NCBI RefSeq assembly: GCF_004187715.1
Contig: NZ_QZWF01000004.1
Span: forward strand, 186,001 to 250,000
Source: Streptomyces sp. F001
GTDB lineage: Bacteria; Actinomycetota; Actinomycetes; Streptomycetales; Streptomycetaceae
Length of the DNA: 64,000 bases
Direction: 5' to 3'
Shown: positions 60,602 through 64,000 of the stretch, piece by piece
How positions within the stretch are numbered: position 1 is the stretch's first letter
Layout: the number at the start of each line of letters is the position of its first letter
The notes under the pieces: model-generated
What the model saw: the letters and a program-made list of their open reading frames with translations, nothing else
The model's database searches: none
What the model was told of the DNA's origin: nothing
Translations under genes and position numbers: made by a program

Positions 60602-60631
60602 GTAACCGATAATACTGGTTACATGAGCGAG
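60593..60631. promoter_or_regulatory. Perfect 15-bp inverted repeat spanning both divergent start codons
   Basis: CTCGCTCATGTAACC (60593-60607) is repeated in inverse at 60617-60631 around the 9-base centre GATAATACT. Both flanking genes begin ATG-AGC-GAG inside the arms. The centre offers -10-like elements in both directions (GATAAT on plus, TATTAT on minus) 7-9 bases before each ATG. It looks like a combined operator and leaderless divergent promoter. Confidence 0.75.
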
Positions 60632-61096
60632 AAGACATACGCGCCGACACCCGTGCACTGGAAGCTCGTCATCGATTCCCACGACCCGCACGCACAGGCC
60701 GACTTCTGGGCCGCCGCGATCGGTTACGAGGTCGAGGACAACAGCGCCCTGATCGAGCGGCTGCTGCAGCTGGGCGCCCTGCCCGTCGCCGCCACCGTCG
60801 ACTTCCACGGCCGCCCCGCCTTCCGGGACCTGGTCGCCGTACGGCATCCGGAGGACCCGGTCGAGGAGGAGAGCGGCACCGGGCTGGGGCGGCGGCTGCT
60901 GTTCCAGCGCGTCGCCGAGCCCAAGTCCGGCAAGAACCGGCTCCACCTGGACCTGCACCCCGCTCAGGGACGACGGGCCGACGAGGTGGAGCGGCTGCGC
61001 GAGCTGGGGGCGAGCGTGCTGCGCGAGGTGAAGGAACCCGGCGGGGAGTGGGTCGTGATGCAGGACCCGGAGGGGAACGAGTTCTGCGTGCACTAG
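60623..61096 (+). CDS. VOC/glyoxalase superfamily protein
   Basis: The protein has 157 residues with the paired beta-alpha-beta-beta-beta modules of the superfamily: VHWKLVIDSHDPHAQADFWA, AAIGYEVE, then NRLHLDLHP and the ending VMQDPEGNEFCVH, which supplies the usual metal-site glutamate. Possible roles are antibiotic binding or a dioxygenase-like reaction; the substrate is unknown. The divergent ABATE/CGNR regulator most likely controls it through the shared inverted repeat. A 6-bp hairpin follows its stop. Confidence 0.88.
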   Translation: MSEKTYAPTPVHWKLVIDSHDPHAQADFWAAAIGYEVEDNSALIERLLQLGALPVAATVDFHGRPAFRDLVAVRHPEDPVEEESGTGLGRRLLFQRVAEPKSGKNRLHLDLHPAQGRRADEVERLRELGASVLREVKEPGGEWVVMQDPEGNEFCVH

Positions 61097-61115
61097 GGAC
61101 TGGTGTCCCTCTGCA

Positions 61116-62264
61116 TCATGCTCCGGTTGTCCGCCCTGCCCGGTTCGCCAGGCGGCCCATGCGGGCGCGGGCGGACTCCAGTTCCTCGATGTCGTCGGCG
61201 GCCGGGCCGCCCTCGGTGACCAGCTCGGTCCACAGGCCGATCAGGTCCCGCCCCAGCTCCAGCCCGAGCGCGGGGTCGCGTACGGCCCGCCAGGCGGTGT
61301 CCGCGCTCTGGATGTTGCCGTAGGCGGACTCCGCGTCCCGCAGGCGGCGGTGGATGTGCACCACGTCGAGGGAGAGGCGGAAGGACCGGACCGGTTCGGC
61401 CGCCAAGTAGGCGACGTACGCGGTGAGTTCGCGCAGCCGGAGCAGCTCGGGGCGGTCCGGTGCCAGCGTCGCCGACGCCTGAGCCAGGGTCTGCTCGGCC
61501 AGCTCCGCCGCGGCGTCGATCCGGCCCGCCTTCACGGCCTCGCCGATCCGGGCGATCGGCTCGGCGAGGACGGCGGGAGCAGGGTCGTTGTGCCCCTCGG
61601 CGTTCTCAGGGTTGCCGGGTACGTCACCGAGGATCGCCTCGGCGACGGCGTCGAAGCCCCGGGGCGGGGTCGGCTTCGGGTCGGGGTCCGACGCCGACGA
61701 TGCAAACGACTCCGGGTGCGGCTTGGCATCCATCACCGGCGGCGGGCCGAACTCGCCCGTCGGCGCGGCGACGGCCGAACCGGGGACGGCGTCCTCGGGC
61801 ACCGCCCGCAGCGGAAAGGTGGGCACCGCATCACCCAAGGGCTGAGGCTCCGTCACCGCCCGCAGCGGGAACGTCGGCGCGGAGCCGGCCTGCGGTTCGG
61901 CGGACGTGCGGAACACCTGGGTGGCTCGGTCGGGTGCGGGCTCCTGCGAGGGCTGCGGCTCCGCCCCCGTCCGCACCGGTTCCCCCGTGTACCGGCTGGA
62001 GCCGTCCGGGTGGACCTGGAGGGGGACGACGTAGCCGATGCGCTCGTCGTGGACCCTGGCGAGGACGGGCCGGCCGGTGGCGAGGGCGATGCGGTGGAGG
62101 TGGTTCAGTACGGCGTGCTGGAGTTCCTCGCCCGGCGCGGCGACGACCGGTACGCCGCCGATCGAGGCGTTGCCGGCGCCCGGCACGTGAACGTCGATCG
62201 CCGACACCGCAGAGGCGGCCTGGTGCTGCTGTTCCCGCTTCTTCTCGCGGCTGAGTCGAGACAT
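61116..62264 (-). CDS. Streptomyces hypothetical protein with helical repeat C-terminus
   Basis: The protein has 382 residues from the ATG at 62264, after GAGGGAACGG; an upstream in-frame start would add four. It begins with a basic stretch (MSRLSREKKREQQHQAASAV) and a conserved domain of about 85 residues, followed by a proline-rich linker with TFPLRAV repeats (about residues 95-225). The C-terminal 150 residues are alpha-helical and TPR-like (AELAEQTLAQASATLAPDRP). I do not recognise a named function. A DUF6668-like ATPase-type gene is divergent from it. Confidence 0.8.
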   Translation of the reverse strand: MSRLSREKKREQQHQAASAVSAIDVHVPGAGNASIGGVPVVAAPGEELQHAVLNHLHRIALATGRPVLARVHDERIGYVVPLQVHPDGSSRYTGEPVRTGAEPQPSQEPAPDRATQVFRTSAEPQAGSAPTFPLRAVTEPQPLGDAVPTFPLRAVPEDAVPGSAVAAPTGEFGPPPVMDAKPHPESFASSASDPDPKPTPPRGFDAVAEAILGDVPGNPENAEGHNDPAPAVLAEPIARIGEAVKAGRIDAAAELAEQTLAQASATLAPDRPELLRLRELTAYVAYLAAEPVRSFRLSLDVVHIHRRLRDAESAYGNIQSADTAWRAVRDPALGLELGRDLIGLWTELVTEGGPAADDIEELESARARMGRLANRAGRTTGA

Positions 62265-62444
62265 CCGTTCCCTCACTCGCTGGCGTCCGCACGTCGGCGA
62301 ACCCGTACTCCCGAGTCTCGCCGCTCCCCCACGGTGCTCGCGTCACCGGCGCGTCACAGGCTCGTCCCAAGAACGGGTACCCCCGTCACTCAGCCGTCCA
62401 CCGAGCCGCGAAGATCGATGAGGTGACGACAGAGAGGAGCGGGC

Positions 62445-62942
62445 ATGCGGACGGGCGCGCAGCAGGGGCCGGAGATCTGGATCCGGGGACCGGTGGCCGT
62501 ACCGGAACCGGAACCCGCCCGCACCTCCGGCACGGTCCGGCGTTTCTCCTGGGTCGGCACGCACGGCGGGTCGGGAGTCACCACGCTGGCCGCGGTCTAC
62601 GGCGGCCAGGACTGCGGGCGTGACTGGCCCGGCCCCGATGATCCGCCGTCGGTGCTGCTCGTCGCCCGGACGCACGCGTCGGGGCTGGCAGCCGTCCTGC
62701 ACGCCCTGGAGATCTTCCGGCGCGGTCAGGCTCCGGCCGGGCTGGACCTGGACGCCGTCGTGCTGGTAGCGGATGCGCCGGGCCGGCTGCCGCGACCGCT
62801 GGCACAGCAGGTGAAGCTCATCGAGTCGGTCGTCGACGTGTACCGCGTGCCTTGGGTGCAGGCCTGGCGTCTCGGCGACCTGAGCGGCCGCCCGCCCCGG
62901 GAGACCGAGGCGCTGGCCCGGCTGACGGGGGCGGCTCGCTGA
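62445..62942 (+). CDS. DUF6668-like P-loop protein
   Basis: The protein has 165 residues. Near residue 37 it has VGTHGGSGVTTLAA, a deviant Walker A motif like that of ParA/MinD-type ATPases, followed by VLLVARTHASGLAAVLHALE. Streptomyces proteins of this kind occur beside the preceding hypothetical and often near conjugation or type VII-like genes. An ATPase-like regulatory role is an inference. It starts at ATG after GAGAGGAGCG. Confidence 0.75.
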   Translation: MRTGAQQGPEIWIRGPVAVPEPEPARTSGTVRRFSWVGTHGGSGVTTLAAVYGGQDCGRDWPGPDDPPSVLLVARTHASGLAAVLHALEIFRRGQAPAGLDLDAVVLVADAPGRLPRPLAQQVKLIESVVDVYRVPWVQAWRLGDLSGRPPRETEALARLTGAAR

Positions 62943-62971
62943 TCCCCTGAGCAGGCCCCCGGCCAGGTTGC

Positions 62972-63005
62972 TGGACAAGAATTGCTTGCAGATGCATATA
63001 ATGCA
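62972..63005 (+). promoter_or_regulatory. Consensus -10 embedded in a palindrome, flavin reductase promoter
   Basis: A perfect TATAAT (62997-63002) sits in the palindrome TGCAT-ATA-ATGCA (62993-63005). TGGACA at 62972-62977 is the best -35, with a long 19-base spacer. AATTGC and GCAATT further out make a wider dyad. It looks like a repressor-controlled promoter of MarR type. Confidence 0.6.
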
Positions 63006-63052
63006 CGTGCGCGCAATTGTCGTGTGCCGACCATCTGGGATCTGGGGGAACC

Positions 63053-63637
63053 ATGACCCGCCGCTTTCTGTTCCTGCTGGGCAGCAGCCGCAGCGAGGGC
63101 AACACCGAGCTACTGGCCCGCCGGGCCGCCGAGCAACTCCCCGCGGACGTCGAGCAGCAGTGGATCAGCCTCGCCGAGCACCCGCTGCCCGACTTCGAAG
63201 ACCTGCGGCACGACAGCGACCACGTCCGCCCCACTCAGGGCGATGTGGCCCTCCTGCTGGACGCCACGCTCGCGGCGACCGACATCGTGATCGCCTCGCC
63301 GCTGTACTGGTACTCGGTGTCCGCCCACACCAAGCGCTACCTGGACTACTGGTCCGGCTGGCTGCGCACCCCCGGTCTCGACTTCAAGGCCACGCTGGCC
63401 GGGCGCATCCTCTGGGGCGTCACGGCCCTCGCACACGAGGAGAGCGAGGTCGCCGACCCACTGATCGGCACCCTCAACCACTCGGCCGCCTACATGGGGA
63501 TGCGCTTCGGCGGGGTCCTGCTCGGCAACGGCAGCAGGCCCGGAGACGTACTCGACGACACCCAGGCCCTCGCCCGCGCGAAGACCTTCTTCACGCAGGA
63601 ACCGCCACTCGCCCGCTTCCCGTACGAGGCCTCGTAG
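63053..63637 (+). CDS. NAD(P)H-dependent FMN reductase / flavodoxin-like oxidoreductase
   Basis: The protein has 194 residues from the ATG at 63053, after GGGGGAA. It has a flavodoxin-like fold with FMN phosphate loop LLGSSRSEGNTELLAR at residues 7-22 and the isoalloxazine-side ASPLYWYSVSAHTKRYLDYW. Such enzymes reduce free flavin, quinones or azo compounds with NAD(P)H. It is monocistronic, with an AT-rich palindromic promoter suggesting tight control. It is convergent with the ABC-2 permease. Confidence 0.9.
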   Translation: MTRRFLFLLGSSRSEGNTELLARRAAEQLPADVEQQWISLAEHPLPDFEDLRHDSDHVRPTQGDVALLLDATLAATDIVIASPLYWYSVSAHTKRYLDYWSGWLRTPGLDFKATLAGRILWGVTALAHEESEVADPLIGTLNHSAAYMGMRFGGVLLGNGSRPGDVLDDTQALARAKTFFTQEPPLARFPYEAS

Positions 63638-63648
63638 GCCCACGAGGT

Positions 63649-64000
63649 CTACGCGGTGACGTCCTTCGTCGTGAACCGCGCCCAGGCCGCCGAGCCGAAC
63701 ACGGCCGCGTACAGGCCCTGGAGGCCGAGGTTGCGCACCAGGTCGTCCCAGTAGACCGGTTCGCGCATCAGGTCGGCGAAGGACAGCCAGTAGTGGGAGA
63801 AGAAGTACGGGTGGATCGCGTGCAGTTGGGGGATCTGGTCGAGGATCTGGACGGTGATCAGCAGCCCGACCGTCGTCGCCATCGCCGCGATGCCGCTGTT
63901 GGTCAGCGTCGAGACGAACAGCCCGAGCGCCGCGATCCCGATCAGTGACGCGGCGACGACCAGGGCGATCAGCAGGGCCCGGCCCAGTCCCTCGGCGAAG
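63649..64000 (-). CDS. ABC-2 type permease, C-terminal part
   Basis: The 5' end lies beyond the window; 117 residues are visible. The first visible helix reads ALLIALVVAASLIGIAALGL, a second is AAMATTVGLLITVQILDQIP, and the C-terminal part ends GLYAAVFGSAAWARFTTKDV. The layout matches the last helices of an ABC-2 (YhgE/CcmB-like or DUF-type) exporter permease. A partner ATPase would be expected upstream, outside the window. Confidence 0.8.
   Translation of the reverse strand, partial: FAEGLGRALLIALVVAASLIGIAALGLFVSTLTNSGIAAMATTVGLLITVQILDQIPQLHAIHPYFFSHYWLSFADLMREPVYWDDLVRNLGLQGLYAAVFGSAAWARFTTKDVTA

Noticed and set aside
60602..61093. N-terminal extension of the ABATE/CGNR protein
   Set aside because: It lies antisense to the VOC gene, and the family-typical start MSERPPELP is at 60601.

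Overview
The window is high-GC actinobacterial chromosome, almost certainly Streptomyces. The str (rpsL-rpsG-fusA-tuf), rpoBC, rplJL, rplKA and tRNA-Trp-secE-nusG blocks lie in the Streptomyces order. Coding third positions are nearly all G or C, GTG and TTG starts are common, and DUF397/XRE/RsbW-like, DUF1707 and HxlR proteins typical of the genus are present. Most genes are core chromosome. No phage, insertion sequence, CRISPR array, rRNA or plasmid feature was seen.

Layout. (1) 1-2.7 kb: an unrecognised ABC transporter operon of two membrane proteins and an ATPase. (2) 2.7-7 kb: a hypothetical protein, a DUF397/XRE/anti-sigma regulatory trio and an acyltransferase. (3) 7.2-28.8 kb: translation and transcription machinery, almost all on the minus strand (tuf, fusA, rpsG, rpsL, rpoC, rpoB, rplL, rplJ, two lipoproteins, rplA, rplK, nusG, secE, tRNA-Trp), followed by aspartate aminotransferase on the plus strand. 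(4) 28.9-38.9 kb: adenosine deaminase family, murB, two MaoC/HadAB-like dehydratases, rpmG with tRNA-Met and tRNA-Thr, a degenerate amidohydrolase, an NAD(P)-binding protein, tRNA-Tyr, YajQ, an APC permease, YccF and HtpX. (5) 39-48.8 kb: a complex I-type operon nuoA-B-C-H-I-J-K-L-M-N that lacks nuoD, E, F and G. (6) 49-55.7 kb: two paralogous sensor kinases, a NarL-type regulator and korAB (2-oxoacid:ferredoxin oxidoreductase). (7) 55.7-64 kb: two HxlR regulators with divergent targets (NmrA/QorB-like oxidoreductase; MFS exporter), RarD, an ABATE/CGNR regulator divergent from a VOC protein through a perfect inverted repeat, two Streptomyces hypotheticals, a flavin reductase and the end of an ABC-2 permease.

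How the parts fit. Regions 3 and 4 are housekeeping and each block carries recognisable promoters, terminators or attenuators. In regions 5 and 6 an enzyme pair that should reduce ferredoxin (KorAB) sits beside a complex I that lacks its NADH-oxidising module, with signal transduction genes between them. That suggests, but does not prove, ferredoxin-fed respiration.

Caution on sequence quality. Four genes (XRE regulator, second lipoprotein, nuoC, second sensor kinase) are each split by one or two single-base shifts, mostly in G/C runs, while ribosomal and polymerase genes are intact. This could be residual sequencing error or real mutation. The reading frames given for those genes are reconstructions.
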